Assembly: GCF_946223165.1 (NCBI RefSeq)
Contig: NZ_CAMIBP010000039.1
Coordinates: forward strand, 1-19,268
Origin: an uncultured Corynebacterium sp.
Lineage (GTDB): Bacteria; Actinomycetota; Actinomycetes; Mycobacteriales; Mycobacteriaceae
Length of the DNA stretch: 19,268 bases
Direction: 5' to 3'
Part shown: in pieces, positions 9,654-19,268 of the stretch
Layout of the letters: each line of letters opens with the position of its first letter
Numbering within the stretch: the stretch's first letter is position 1
Translations under genes and position numbers: made by a program
The notes under the pieces: model-generated
The model's database searches: none
Told to the model about the DNA's origin: nothing
What the model saw: the letters and a program-made list of their open reading frames with translations, nothing else

Positions 9654-10795
9654 TACTTGCCCTTCTTGAGCTCGGCCATGAGCTCAGCGACAGACTTGGT
9701 TCCCGTGCGGCCGGCGTCAGAGCGGCGGCGGCCATGCTTGGTCTCGTGCGAAGCGTCGGCAGAAGAATCAGCGGAAGCAGCCGAGGCACCAGCGTCCGTA
9801 CCGACGGCATCAGCAGCGTCGTCCTGAGAGGCGTCGGCCTTTGAGGCGCCGGACTTAGCGGTGTCGGTCTTCGCTGTCGCCTTCGCACCGGACTCGTCGA
9901 TGCCGCCCTGATCCCAGCGGACGGCCTGGAAACTGCCGGTCGAGAACGTGGACTCAGGAGACTTAGCGTCCCGTGCCGCCGTCGGGGCCTCGGTATTAAG
10001 GCCAACCCCGCGCGCGTCGCGCTCCTTGATGAGGTCCGCCAGCGGGTTGTCGTGACGCGGGTGCGTGGGCTGCGTACCCAAACGGCCAGCAATGGCGTCG
10101 GCCGACGGGGCACCGGCCGAGGACTGCGTGAAGGAGACTTCGGGCTCAACGGCGTCACCAGCGGCATCGTGTGCAACGCCGGCGGCGGCACCGTGAGACC
10201 CGACGGCGTACCCGTGGTAACCAGTCATGCCCGTGTGGGACTCGATCTCAGCGATGCGGCGGGCCTCGGCTTGTAGGGCGGCCGGCTCATAGGTGTAGCC
10301 GCTTCCCGCCAGGTCATCGAGCTGCGCGCGGATGGCCTCAAGCTCCCGCTTGATGTCCGCCAGGACGTCGTTCTGGGCGCTGGAATCCACGGCGGCTAGC
10401 CCCTTCGCGGCCTTGAGCCGATCGAGCTCCGCGGTAAAGGCCTCCTCGCGCAGTTCCAGCTCGTACTCCCGCTCCGCGACCTCGCGGCGGTAGCGGGTCA
10501 CGAGGAAGAAGCCGAGGACCGCCGCCCACAGCGAGGCGAGCAGCGCCAGCTTTAGAGCCGCAGCAGACCCGGAAATCAGCATAATGACGCTGGCCAGGAC
10601 GGCAAGCACGACGAGGACGACGAGTCCGATGGAGCTGCGGTCCGTGCGCCGTAAGTCGCTGTCCGTGCCGTACGCGGGAGCGTCCGCCGGGGCATCCACG
10701 GGCGCGTCGGCGGCCGGCGTATCGGCCGCAGCGTCCGTCAGATCCGGGCTGGGCTGGTCCTGCTCGTGTCCATGCTGCGCGTTGGTCATGCCCAC
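9653..10795 (-). CDS. Two-helix membrane protein with coiled coil (DUF6779-like)
   Basis: A 380-residue protein of unknown function at the place of M. tuberculosis Rv3604c. Visible parts, in order: an Asp/Ala/Pro-rich cytoplasmic-looking N-terminus (1-50, with repeated DAPxDAPAD units), two closely spaced membrane helices (about 56-75 and 79-100), a charged heptad-like coiled coil (about 103-165), then a long Ala/Ser/Asp/Thr-rich low-complexity region and a short ordered C-terminus SVAELMAELKKGK. Both helices are joined by only a few residues, so N- and C-termini lie on the same side. The GTG start at 10795 overlaps the preceding TAG by one base (TAGTG); an ATG two codons downstream (10789) is equally possible. 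The terminal SVAEL motif suggests a short docking peptide, but that is conjecture. Confidence 0.75.
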   Translation of the reverse strand: MGMTNAQHGHEQDQPSPDLTDAAADTPAADAPVDAPADAPAYGTDSDLRRTDRSSIGLVVLVVLAVLASVIMLISGSAAALKLALLASLWAAVLGFFLVTRYRREVAEREYELELREEAFTAELDRLKAAKGLAAVDSSAQNDVLADIKRELEAIRAQLDDLAGSGYTYEPAALQAEARRIAEIESHTGMTGYHGYAVGSHGAAAGVAHDAAGDAVEPEVSFTQSSAGAPSADAIAGRLGTQPTHPRHDNPLADLIKERDARGVGLNTEAPTAARDAKSPESTFSTGSFQAVRWDQGGIDESGAKATAKTDTAKSGASKADASQDDAADAVGTDAGASAASADSSADASHETKHGRRRSDAGRTGTKSVAELMAELKKGK

Positions 10796-11271
10796 TAACT
10801 TACCGCGCCAGCGCCGTCCGTTGGTGGTGGGACCTCGCAGTGTTTCTCTAGGTACAAGCCCGCCGCGGCCATGGCGATGCCTCCGGTGACGCAGAGGAGA
10901 ACGCCGGGGACGTCGCTCGACGCCGCGACCAGCTCACCAGCGTTCGGCAGGACGTAGGTTGCGATGCCCGCATACGCCGCACCGACGACGGCGCCCGTCC
11001 ACGCCGAAGCCTTTCCGACGAGCATGAAATTCATGACCGTGAGCGGATTGAGCTGTGAGTTATCCAGGCCGATGCCGTGCGCATCCTCGTCCTTTGCGGC
11101 CCGTACCTTGAGAGCGAGGATGACACACACCGCAGCCATGATCCACAGCGTCAGCGACACACTAGCGGGAATGGCAAACATGCGCCCGTAGAGCGCAGGC
11201 GTGACGATAGCGAAGGCGGCAACGACGAACACCGCGACGCCGATCAGGGCGCGAAAATCGGTGCGATTCAT
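10795..11271 (-). CDS. DUF3180 family four-helix membrane protein
   Basis: A 158-residue integral membrane protein, homologous by position and motif to M. tuberculosis Rv3605c. Four hydrophobic segments are visible at about 6-25, 35-56, 84-108 and 121-141. Between the second and third is the family block QLNPLTVMNFMLVGKASAWTG (73-93), typical of DUF3180. No enzymatic motif is seen and the function is unknown. The ATG is preceded by AGGAGG in the 9-nt gap after folK, with short spacing of 3-4 bases. Its TAG overlaps the next GTG. The link to the folate genes is conserved in Corynebacteriales, which suggests co-expression rather than a proven pathway role. Confidence 0.85.
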   Translation of the reverse strand: MNRTDFRALIGVAVFVVAAFAIVTPALYGRMFAIPASVSLTLWIMAAVCVILALKVRAAKDEDAHGIGLDNSQLNPLTVMNFMLVGKASAWTGAVVGAAYAGIATYVLPNAGELVAASSDVPGVLLCVTGGIAMAAAGLYLEKHCEVPPPTDGAGAVS

Positions 11272-11280
11272 GGCCCTCCT

Positions 11281-11796
11281 CTACTGGTCCCTGCCCGCCG
11301 CGTCAGCGAGCTCCTCGATGCGGCCGAGTGGACGTACCGCCGCGACCTCCTGAGGATCTAGCTTAGCTACGAGATCCGCGAGCGGAACCCCGCCGAGCGT
11401 GGCGGCGGGATCCGCGGCCAACCACGGCACGAGGACGAACGCACGCTGCCCGGCGTAAGGGTGGGGCACGGTAAGTTCCGCGGTGGCGGAGGAGAATCCC
11501 TCGATGTCGACGATGTCGACGTCCAGCGTGCGCGGCCCCCAGCGGCGCACGCGCACCCGCTCTGCATCCTGTTCCAAGCGTTGCCCGCGCCGCAAGAGTT
11601 CGATCGGGGTGATCCGCTTCGGGAGCTCGACAATGAGGACTGCGTTGAGAAACTCATCCTGGTCCTCGACGCCCCACGGCGGGGTGGAATACACCGGCGA
11701 GGATGCGACGGTCTCTGCGGCGAACTCATCAAAGACGGTTCGCAGCAGCGCCACGCGATCGTCCATGTTGGACCCGATGGACAACACCGCTCGCAT
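11281..11796 (-). CDS. folK: 6-hydroxymethyl-7,8-dihydropterin pyrophosphokinase (HPPK)
   Basis: Transfers pyrophosphate from ATP to 6-hydroxymethyl-dihydropterin, giving the activated pterin used by FolP. At 171 residues it is close to the ~160 of single-domain HPPKs. It begins RAVLSIGSNMDDR (2-14), the family's N-terminal GSN loop, continues with SPVYSTPPWG (33-42) and carries the signature RWGPRTLDVDIV (85-96), in which Asp92 and Asp94 are the two magnesium ligands and Arg89 contacts ATP. The ATG lies 5 bases after the folB stop, behind a G-rich stretch. Third-from-last folate step in gene order: folE, folP, folB, folK. Confidence 0.96.
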   Translation of the reverse strand: MRAVLSIGSNMDDRVALLRTVFDEFAAETVASSPVYSTPPWGVEDQDEFLNAVLIVELPKRITPIELLRRGQRLEQDAERVRVRRWGPRTLDVDIVDIEGFSSATAELTVPHPYAGQRAFVLVPWLAADPAATLGGVPLADLVAKLDPQEVAAVRPLGRIEELADAAGRDQ

Positions 11797-11801
11797 GGCG
11801 C

Positions 11802-12173
11802 CTACGCCCCCTTGCGAGAGCGGCGGGCGACGACCGCGACGTCGGCAAACGTGCGCGGGATAGGTGCCTTCGGCTTGTGGATGGTGACCTCGACGGCGTA
11901 GAGCTCGTCGAAGGCGGCCATGGCGACCTCGGCGACCTCGATAGCCACGGTTTCGATGAGATCACGCGCGGGCCCCTCGACGATGCGCGCGGCGACGTCG
12001 GCCAGCTCAGCGTAGTTGACGGTCTTGGAGAGATCATCGCGAGCGGCCGCCTCGGAAAAGTTCAGCCAGCACGTGATGTCCACGATGAAGGGTTGGCCGG
12101 TGCGCTTTTCTTCCTCAAAAACGCCGTGGTAACCAAAACACTTAAGGCCGGTGAGTTCAATGCGATCTGCCAT
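11802..12173 (-). CDS. folB: Dihydroneopterin aldolase
   Basis: Cleaves 7,8-dihydroneopterin to 6-hydroxymethyl-dihydropterin and glycolaldehyde. The 123-residue length is standard. Key residues fall at the same numbers as in the S. aureus enzyme: Glu22 in YHGVFEEE (15-22), Tyr54 in TVNYAEL, and Lys100 in IHKPKAPIP (98-106). The ATG at 12173 is chosen because the family N-terminus MADRIELTGLKCFGYHG starts there and AAGGAG lies about ten bases upstream; the frame is open further up to 12260, but only over the folP 3' end. It starts 4 bases after the folP stop and ends 5 bases before folK. Confidence 0.97.
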   Translation of the reverse strand: MADRIELTGLKCFGYHGVFEEEKRTGQPFIVDITCWLNFSEAAARDDLSKTVNYAELADVAARIVEGPARDLIETVAIEVAEVAMAAFDELYAVEVTIHKPKAPIPRTFADVAVVARRSRKGA

Positions 12174-12177
12174 GCGA

Positions 12178-13218
12178 TCAATTCTCCTTGTCCGCGCGGG
12201 CTGCGGCGGCGGGTTCTCCTGCGCTGCGGTCACTGCGGGCACCGCGAGCACGACGTGCACTGCCCAGCGCCGTCGATGTCATCGTGCCGTTGCCGTCCGC
12301 ACCATTCGTGTACGACCCCGCCGCATTCGCCCCGCCCGCATACGCGGCGCCCGCGCGCCACGCGGCGGCGACATCGACGGCATCGCGCGAGACGGCGACC
12401 TCGTGCACGCGTACGCCCCAGGCACCCAGATGGGCGGAGATGGCGGTCACGGCCGCGGTGGCCGGATCTGCAAGCAGCGGGCTCGAGTCCACGCCGCGCT
12501 CCTCCCGGATGGCGGCCAGGAAGCGCTTGCGCGACGCCCCCACCAAAAGCGGGTACTCGCCGCCCAAGAACCCCGGCAGTGCCTGCAGCAGCGCCCAATT
12601 ATCTTGCGGTGTCTTGGCAAAACCCAGCCCCGGATCGAGGACGATGTTATCCGTACGCACGCCCGCGTCAAGAGCACGCTGCGTCAAGCGCTCGAGTGTC
12701 TCGTGCACATCCGCGACCACGTCGCCGTGATAGTCGGCGCGTCCGGCAGCCGAGCCGAACTGTCCGTCCTGCACCGTCTTCCAGTGCATGAGGCACACCG
12801 GGACACCGGCATCGGCCATGACGGAACACATCTCCGGGTCGGCCATGCCGCCCGAGACGTCGTTAATCATGTCGACGCCCGTTGCGGCGGCCGCCGCCGC
12901 AACGGAGGCGCGCATCGTGTCGATAGACGTCCGGATACCATCCGCGTGGAGGGCCTCAATGACGGGAATCACCCGGTCGAGCTCCTCGCGCGGGTCGACA
13001 CGGACCGCGCCCGGGCGGGTCGACTCCCCGCCAATATCGATCATGTCCGCCCCGGCAGCGACGAGCTCGCGCGCGTGCGCGATAGCTGCGCCATGATCAA
13101 GCCACCGTCCTCCGTCAGAGAAAGAGTCCTCCGTGACATTGACGATGCCCATGATGAGGGTGCGCCCCGACACAGTGAGGTCGGCAACGCTGCGGGCCTG
13201 CTGGCTTTGTGTCGTCAC
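12178..13218 (-). CDS. folP: Dihydropteroate synthase with low-complexity C-terminal tail
   Basis: Joins 6-hydroxymethyl-dihydropterin pyrophosphate to p-aminobenzoate; target of sulfonamides. Signatures: MGIVNVTEDSFSDGG (23-37), DIGGESTRPGA (61-71), SIDTMR (98-103), INDVSGG (118-124), LDPGLGFAKT (194-203) and VGASRKRF (226-233). The catalytic barrel ends near residue 290 (HEVAVSRDAVDVAAAWRAG); residues 291-346 form a Gly/Ala/Ser/Asn-rich, then Arg/Ala-rich tail not needed for the fold. The adjacency to folE, folB and folK identifies it as the true FolP1 rather than the FolP2 paralogue seen in mycobacteria. The GTG start at 13218 has AGGGGAC upstream, overlapping the folE stop. No change is obvious in the sulfonamide-contact loops, although this was judged by eye only. 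Confidence 0.96.
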   Translation of the reverse strand: MTTQSQQARSVADLTVSGRTLIMGIVNVTEDSFSDGGRWLDHGAAIAHARELVAAGADMIDIGGESTRPGAVRVDPREELDRVIPVIEALHADGIRTSIDTMRASVAAAAAATGVDMINDVSGGMADPEMCSVMADAGVPVCLMHWKTVQDGQFGSAAGRADYHGDVVADVHETLERLTQRALDAGVRTDNIVLDPGLGFAKTPQDNWALLQALPGFLGGEYPLLVGASRKRFLAAIREERGVDSSPLLADPATAAVTAISAHLGAWGVRVHEVAVSRDAVDVAAAWRAGAAYAGGANAAGSYTNGADGNGTMTSTALGSARRARGARSDRSAGEPAAAARADKEN

Positions 13219-13228
13219 AACGTGTCCC

Positions 13229-13816
13229 CTAGCCGCGGATGAGGCTCAAGACCTCTGCGCGGGAGGCCGGGTTGGTCTTAAACCCGCCGCGCACGGCGGA
13301 CGTCGTGGTGGTCGCGCCCGGCTTGCGAATGCCGCGCATGGCCATGCACAGATGCTCGCACTCGATGACGACGATGACGGACTGGGCGTGCAGCTTCGTC
13401 ACGAGGGCGTCCGCGATCTGGCTGGTTAGGCGCTCTTGGACCTGCGGGCGCTTGGCGTACATATCCGCCAGGCGCGCCAGCTTAGACAGCCCCGTGACGT
13501 GGCCGTCCTTACCCGGGATGTAGCCGATGTGCGCCTTGCCGTAAAACGGCACGAGGTGGTGCTCGCACGTCGAGTAGATGGGTATGTCACGCACGAGGAC
13601 GAGCTCTTGGTGGTCTTCGGCGAAGGTCTTCTCCAACACCGCGTCTGGGTCCTCGTGCAGTCCCGCGAAGACCTCGGCATAGGCGCGGGCCACGCGGGCC
13701 GGAGTCTCGCGGAGTCCCTCGCGATCTGGATCTTCTCCAACGGCCAGAAGAAGCTCACGTACAGCGGCCTCCGCCCGCGCATGGTCGAAGTCGCGGCCGG
13801 TCTCAGGGTTAGTCAT
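13229..13816 (-). CDS. folE: GTP cyclohydrolase I (zinc-dependent, FolE1)
   Basis: Opens GTP to 7,8-dihydroneopterin triphosphate, the first committed step of tetrahydrofolate synthesis. The 195 residues show the full type IA set: zinc ligands Cys84 and His87 in STCEHHLVPF, Cys157 in EHLCMAMRGI, and catalytic His155. The C-terminal block RKPGATTTTSAVRGGF (164-179) is characteristic. The ATG is 3 bases after the ftsH TAG, with an AAGGA/GAAG-rich stretch upstream lying in the ftsH end. The gap to folP is 10 bases. A dihydroneopterin triphosphate pyrophosphohydrolase, needed before FolB, is not encoded in this window. Confidence 0.97.
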   Translation of the reverse strand: MTNPETGRDFDHARAEAAVRELLLAVGEDPDREGLRETPARVARAYAEVFAGLHEDPDAVLEKTFAEDHQELVLVRDIPIYSTCEHHLVPFYGKAHIGYIPGKDGHVTGLSKLARLADMYAKRPQVQERLTSQIADALVTKLHAQSVIVVIECEHLCMAMRGIRKPGATTTTSAVRGGFKTNPASRAEVLSLIRG

Positions 13817-13819
13817 CGT

Positions 13820-16243
<2,424 letters not shown>

Positions 16244-16255
16244 TAAGAAGCGAGT

Positions 16256-16855
16256 CTAGTTCGTGTACACGTTGGGGTGGAGCGTGCCCACGAAGGGCAG
16301 GTCACGGTAGTTTTCGGCATAGTCGAGGCCGTAGCCGACGACGAACTCATTGGGGATATCAAAACCGACGGCGAGCATGTCGATGTCCGCTTTGACGACC
16401 TCGGGCTTGCGCAGCAGCGTGACGACCTCGAGAGACCTCGGGCGGCGGTTTTCCAGGTTGCGCATGAGCCATGACAGGGTCAGGCCCGAGTCGATGATGT
16501 CCTCCACCACGAGGACATCGCGGCCCTCGATGTCACGGTCCAGATCCTTGAGGATGCGAACCACACCGGACGACGAGGAGCCGGTGCCGTAGGAGGACAC
16601 CGCCATGAATTCCTGGTGCGACGGGATGCTCAGCGCGCGTGCGAAGTCTGACAGGAAGAAGACGGCCCCCTTGAGCACGCAGACCAGAATGAGGTTGTCC
16701 TCAGCGTCCTTGTACTTCTCCGAGACCATGTCCGCCAGCTCCTGAACACGGGCCTTGATCTCCTCTTCTGAGATCAGCACTGCCTCCAGGTCCGAGCCGT
16801 AGGGGTTGGCCGGGATGACAAAATCCTTGCGATCATGCATTTGCGTCTCATGCAT
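16256..16855 (-). CDS. hpt: Hypoxanthine(-guanine) phosphoribosyltransferase
   Basis: Salvages hypoxanthine and guanine to IMP and GMP using PRPP, in the cytoplasm. With the ATG at 16855 the product is 199 residues. The PRPP-binding loop is VLVVEDIIDSGLTL (114-127); the flexible loop SSYGTGSSSSG lies at 87-97; and FVVGYGLDYAENYRDLPFVG (171-190) is the standard purine-binding C-terminus. The start at 16855 has AAAGGAG eleven bases upstream, overlapping the tilS stop. A second in-frame ATG five codons later (16840) gives MHDRKDFVIPANPYG, closer to relatives, and is a reasonable alternative. A longer frame reaches 16903 but lies within tilS. The tilS-hpt-ftsH order is very widely conserved. Confidence 0.96.
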   Translation of the reverse strand: MHETQMHDRKDFVIPANPYGSDLEAVLISEEEIKARVQELADMVSEKYKDAEDNLILVCVLKGAVFFLSDFARALSIPSHQEFMAVSSYGTGSSSSGVVRILKDLDRDIEGRDVLVVEDIIDSGLTLSWLMRNLENRRPRSLEVVTLLRKPEVVKADIDMLAVGFDIPNEFVVGYGLDYAENYRDLPFVGTLHPNVYTN

Positions 16856-16871
16856 TGCTCTGTGTGCTCCT

Positions 16872-17810
16872 TTAGTTACCGGGCAATAGTGCCAGTTTGC
16901 CACCTAACCGGCGCACTTCCAACCTCATCCCGTCACTGCGCGGGCTTTTAACAGCAACTCCCCCCTGCCCGTGCCAGTCAACGCACAGTTTCTCAATGGC
17001 TCTCAGAGCAGCACGCGTCACGTCCACGTCGTTATCCAGCAGCCAGGCGCGAATGGCGCGCATCCGCCGCGGCCCCGCGAGCTGGGCCAGCTCAACACAA
17101 TCCACATTCGCCGGCGTGTCTAGGTACTCGCCGTCAGCTGCTACCGCCGCGGCCGCCTCAGCTAACGCTCCCACCGCGTCACCGCCCACAATGTCGCTCA
17201 ACAGCGGCAACACCTCACGCCGAATGCGCACCCGCCGGAACTCGTCGAGGCTATTGTGCGGATCCCTCCAGGGCTCCACCCCCAGCTCCCGACACGCGGC
17301 CTCGGTGTCCTCCCGGCGCGCGTCCAACAGCGGCCGAATCACCTCGCACCCCTCGACGACCGTCCGTGTACTCATACCCGCCACGTGGCCACGCAGCGCG
17401 GACAGCAGCAGCGTCTCCGCCTGGTCCTCTGCAGTATGCGCGATAAGCACCGGCACGTTCTCCTGCGCCAAAGCGTGATAACGAGCCACGCGCGCGGCCG
17501 CCTCACCGGTGCCGTCTACCTCGACGCTAAGCACCTTGGCGTCCATCCCCCATGCGCGGGCCTGCGCCGCCGCCCGCTCCGAGACCGCGCGCGAGCCCTC
17601 CTGCAGCTGATGATCAACGCACAGAGCCACCGCGCGCACCCCAGCGGCACCGGCTTCTGCCGCGACGGCCGCAGCCAAGGCCAGCGAATCCGGCCCTCCC
17701 GACAATCCCACCGCCACGGGACGAGTCGCACCGCGAACAACGGGGCGCACGAGCGCGCGTAGCTTCGCGAAGTGCGGCGAGCGCCGCGGCCAGAACGGTT
17801 CAGACGTCAC
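16872..17810 (-). CDS. tilS: tRNA(Ile)-lysidine synthetase
   Basis: Converts C34 of the CAU-anticodon isoleucine tRNA to lysidine, so that it reads AUA and is charged with isoleucine. Among 312 residues the N-type ATP pyrophosphatase P-loop SGGPDS is at 37-42, followed by the VDHQLQ strand and IAHTAEDQAETLLL, then PLLDARREDTEAAC and DPHNSLDEFRRVRIRREVLP, all typical of TilS. The short form without a large C-terminal domain is usual for actinobacteria. The GTG start at 17810 is chosen because GGAGG lies five bases upstream (17816-17820); the open frame extends to 17912 but overlaps dacB. The gap to dacB is 31 bases, the widest in the cluster. Confidence 0.95.
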   Translation of the reverse strand: MTSEPFWPRRSPHFAKLRALVRPVVRGATRPVAVGLSGGPDSLALAAAVAAEAGAAGVRAVALCVDHQLQEGSRAVSERAAAQARAWGMDAKVLSVEVDGTGEAAARVARYHALAQENVPVLIAHTAEDQAETLLLSALRGHVAGMSTRTVVEGCEVIRPLLDARREDTEAACRELGVEPWRDPHNSLDEFRRVRIRREVLPLLSDIVGGDAVGALAEAAAAVAADGEYLDTPANVDCVELAQLAGPRRMRAIRAWLLDNDVDVTRAALRAIEKLCVDWHGQGGVAVKSPRSDGMRLEVRRLGGKLALLPGN

Positions 17811-17841
17811 GGAATCCTCCACCACCTGAGTCTTCCACGAC

Positions 17842-19146
17842 CTAATGATCGTGCAGGATGCTGGCCAGCTGGTCCTCTGCGGCGCGAGCAGCATCGATAT
17901 CCTCGGCGTCATTTACGAGGAACCCAAAGGCGTACAGATGCCCCGAATTGCCTTGGGCCGTGCCGGCCAGGGCACTCACGCCGGTGAGCGTGCCGGTCTT
18001 CGCGCGGACCCAGCCGCGTCCCGACTTATCGGAATATCGGGTGTACAGGGTGCCGTCGCCGCCCGCGACGGGCAGGTCAGCAAGCAATGGACGCAGCGTC
18101 TCATCCGTCACGGCCTGATTCATGAGGTTCGCCAGCGCAGCCGGCGGTATCCGGTTCCCCTCAGAAAGCCCCGATCCGTCGTGGATGGTCACGCCGTTGA
18201 GGTCGACGCCGTGATCCGCCAGGACCTGCCGCACTGCTTCGGTGGCGCCACTGAACGACACCTCAGCCCCCACCTTCGCGGCGACCTCCCGTGCGATGGC
18301 CTCGGCCATGACGTTATCGGACTCCTTCATCATCTCCTCTGCGCGCTCACCCAGCGTGGGCGACGTCATCTCCGCGACGACGGCGGCATTCGCCGGAGCC
18401 TCGCTCAGACCCACGGTCTTCACCGCTAGGCGGTCCGCCAGCGCCTGCGCTACGTCCAGCGCTGGTGTGTGGGAACGGGGCACCACGTCACCGGTGGTCG
18501 CGCCCAGTCGACCGCCGTAGAGCATGGCCGGCTGCATCGGCGCCACGTACCCGCCATCGACATTCTCCGGGTCCCAGCCCTCGGCCTGTTCGGGCCCGGC
18601 CCACGCGGAGGTGTCGATGAACACCGCCGTCGGCGCGGTCTCCCCCAGAGCTTTCTTAATGTCCTCCGCCGCGGCGTCAAGCTGCTCCGCCGTCATCCAC
18701 ACATCGCCGGTGGCCTTGATGACGACCTCGCCGTCGTTCACACCCCGCACGATCTGGGTGGTAATGACGTCATCCTCCCCTAGTGTCCACAGGGCCGCGG
18801 ACAGCGTGAGCACCTTCGTCGTCGACGCCGGCGTCAACGCCTTGGAACCGTCACGGTCCCACACGACCTGCCCCGTCGACGTGTCGATAACCTGGCCCGC
18901 GAACGTGGCTAGGGCCTTGTTGTCGTTTGCCGCCGCCGCCAAAGCATCAGCAAGCGCCTGCACATCGACGGGATCGGCGGCATCGGCAGCAGCGAGCATG
19001 GGCTCCGGTGTGACGGCGGCGAACGGGGTGCCATGCTGCAGGTCTGCATAAGTACGCTGGACCGTCACGCCCGTTGCGGCGGCGGCTCCGACGGCCACCG
19101 CCACGACAACGGCCGAGGAAATCCACCACACACGCTTTGCACTCAT
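17842..19146 (-). CDS. dacB: D-alanyl-D-alanine carboxypeptidase/endopeptidase (PBP4, peptidase S13)
   Basis: Extracytoplasmic penicillin-binding protein that removes the terminal D-Ala or cuts cross-links in peptidoglycan. The 434-residue product starts with a signal or anchor helix (about 7-29, no lipobox). The three active-site motifs of serine DD-peptidases are all present: STTK at 108-111 in PASTTKVLT, SDN at 276-278 in ESDNVMAE, and KTG at 383-385 in RAKTGTLTG. GSGLSEGNRI (324-333) and VAGGDGTL (360-367) are family landmarks. The ATG at 19146 has GGGAG only one base upstream, too near for a ribosome site, whereas a TANNNT box lies 7 bases upstream; a leaderless mRNA is likely. It is divergent from ppa, as in related genomes, and heads the long minus-strand gene run. 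Confidence 0.95.
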   Translation of the reverse strand: MSAKRVWWISSAVVVAVAVGAAAATGVTVQRTYADLQHGTPFAAVTPEPMLAAADAADPVDVQALADALAAAANDNKALATFAGQVIDTSTGQVVWDRDGSKALTPASTTKVLTLSAALWTLGEDDVITTQIVRGVNDGEVVIKATGDVWMTAEQLDAAAEDIKKALGETAPTAVFIDTSAWAGPEQAEGWDPENVDGGYVAPMQPAMLYGGRLGATTGDVVPRSHTPALDVAQALADRLAVKTVGLSEAPANAAVVAEMTSPTLGERAEEMMKESDNVMAEAIAREVAAKVGAEVSFSGATEAVRQVLADHGVDLNGVTIHDGSGLSEGNRIPPAALANLMNQAVTDETLRPLLADLPVAGGDGTLYTRYSDKSGRGWVRAKTGTLTGVSALAGTAQGNSGHLYAFGFLVNDAEDIDAARAAEDQLASILHDH

Positions 19147-19153
19147 TCTCCCA

Positions 19154-19159
19154 AGGGTA
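19154..19159 (-). promoter_or_regulatory. Candidate -10 box of dacB (leaderless)
   Basis: TACCCT on the minus strand ends seven bases before the dacB ATG, which would put the transcript start at or next to the start codon. The -35 position at 17 bases reads TTACTG, a poor match. This is the only candidate promoter seen for the twelve-gene run; internal promoters may exist within coding sequence. Confidence 0.3.
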
Positions 19160-19164
19160 GCGGG

Positions 19165-19170
19165 TATGCT
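19165..19170 (+). promoter_or_regulatory. Candidate -10 box of ppa
   Basis: TATGCT on the plus strand lies in the 67-bp gap between divergent dacB and ppa and fits the TANNNT corynebacterial -10. Transcription would start near 19177, leaving a leader of about 37 nt with the ribosome site GGAGG at 19202-19206. No good -35 is seen at 16-18 bases. The dacB and ppa -10 boxes are nearly back to back, so the two promoters probably compete for polymerase. Confidence 0.35.
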
Positions 19171-19213
19171 TTAACGCAGTAATTGCCAACACCCATTTAA
19201 CGGAGGAATCAAC

Positions 19214-19268
19214 GTGAGCGTTGAAGTAACCATCGAGATCCCGAAGGGCTCCCGCAACAAGTACGAGG
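19214..19268 (+). CDS. ppa: Inorganic pyrophosphatase, 5' end only
   Basis: The window ends 18 codons into this gene. The visible N-terminus MSVEVTIEIPKGSRNKYE matches family I soluble inorganic pyrophosphatases, in which the IPKGSxNKYE block contains active-site residues (Lys and Glu). The enzyme hydrolyses pyrophosphate from biosynthetic reactions in the cytoplasm. The GTG start at 19214 has GGAGG seven bases upstream. The divergent pairing with dacB-tilS-hpt is, as I recall, conserved in Corynebacteriales, which supports the call despite the short sequence. Confidence 0.93.
   Translation, partial: MSVEVTIEIPKGSRNKYE

Overview
The window reads as chromosomal DNA of a Corynebacterium species or close relative. 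It is GC-rich, RpoB and RpoC are clearly corynebacterial/mycobacterial in type, and the order ftsH-folE-folP-folB-folK-DUF3180-membrane protein-DUF2520-panC is the one I recall from Mycobacterium tuberculosis and Corynebacterium. I see no insertion sequence, phage gene, CRISPR array, tRNA or rRNA. This is core, not accessory, DNA.

Layout. (1) Positions 1-6651, minus strand: the RNA polymerase genes rpoB and rpoC. rpoC is cut by the left window edge, so only its first ~1004 codons are present. A 113-bp spacer between them carries a perfect GC hairpin. (2) Positions 6652-7118: a 467-bp region between divergent genes, holding a candidate rpoB promoter, a long leader with an inverted repeat, and a candidate leaderless promoter for the next gene. 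(3) Positions 7119-8075, plus strand: a DUF3068 envelope protein, ending in a candidate terminator. (4) Positions 8089-19146, minus strand: twelve tightly packed genes, transcribed dacB-tilS-hpt-ftsH-folE-folP-folB-folK-DUF3180-DUF6779-like-DUF2520-like-panC-like. Gaps are 0-31 nt and several stops overlap the next start. (5) From 19214, plus strand: the first codons of ppa, divergent from dacB.

How the genes fit together. folE, folP, folB and folK supply four steps from GTP to dihydropteroate. tilS, hpt and ftsH are a common bacterial neighbourhood (tRNA-Ile lysidine synthesis, purine salvage, membrane proteolysis). dacB trims peptidoglycan. The four promoter-distal genes encode two small membrane proteins, a Rossmann-like protein and a PanC-like protein.

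I found no obviously new system. The best lead is the distal pair. The PanC-like protein keeps the nucleotide-handling motifs but has lost the pantoate-binding glutamines and an internal segment. Its ATGA-coupled DUF2520 partner is short and motif-poor. Other points of interest are the rpoB leader stem-loop, the rpoB-rpoC hairpin, two probable leaderless genes, and the junction that places the rpoBC/DUF3068 block beside panC where panD, coaX or lysS would be expected.
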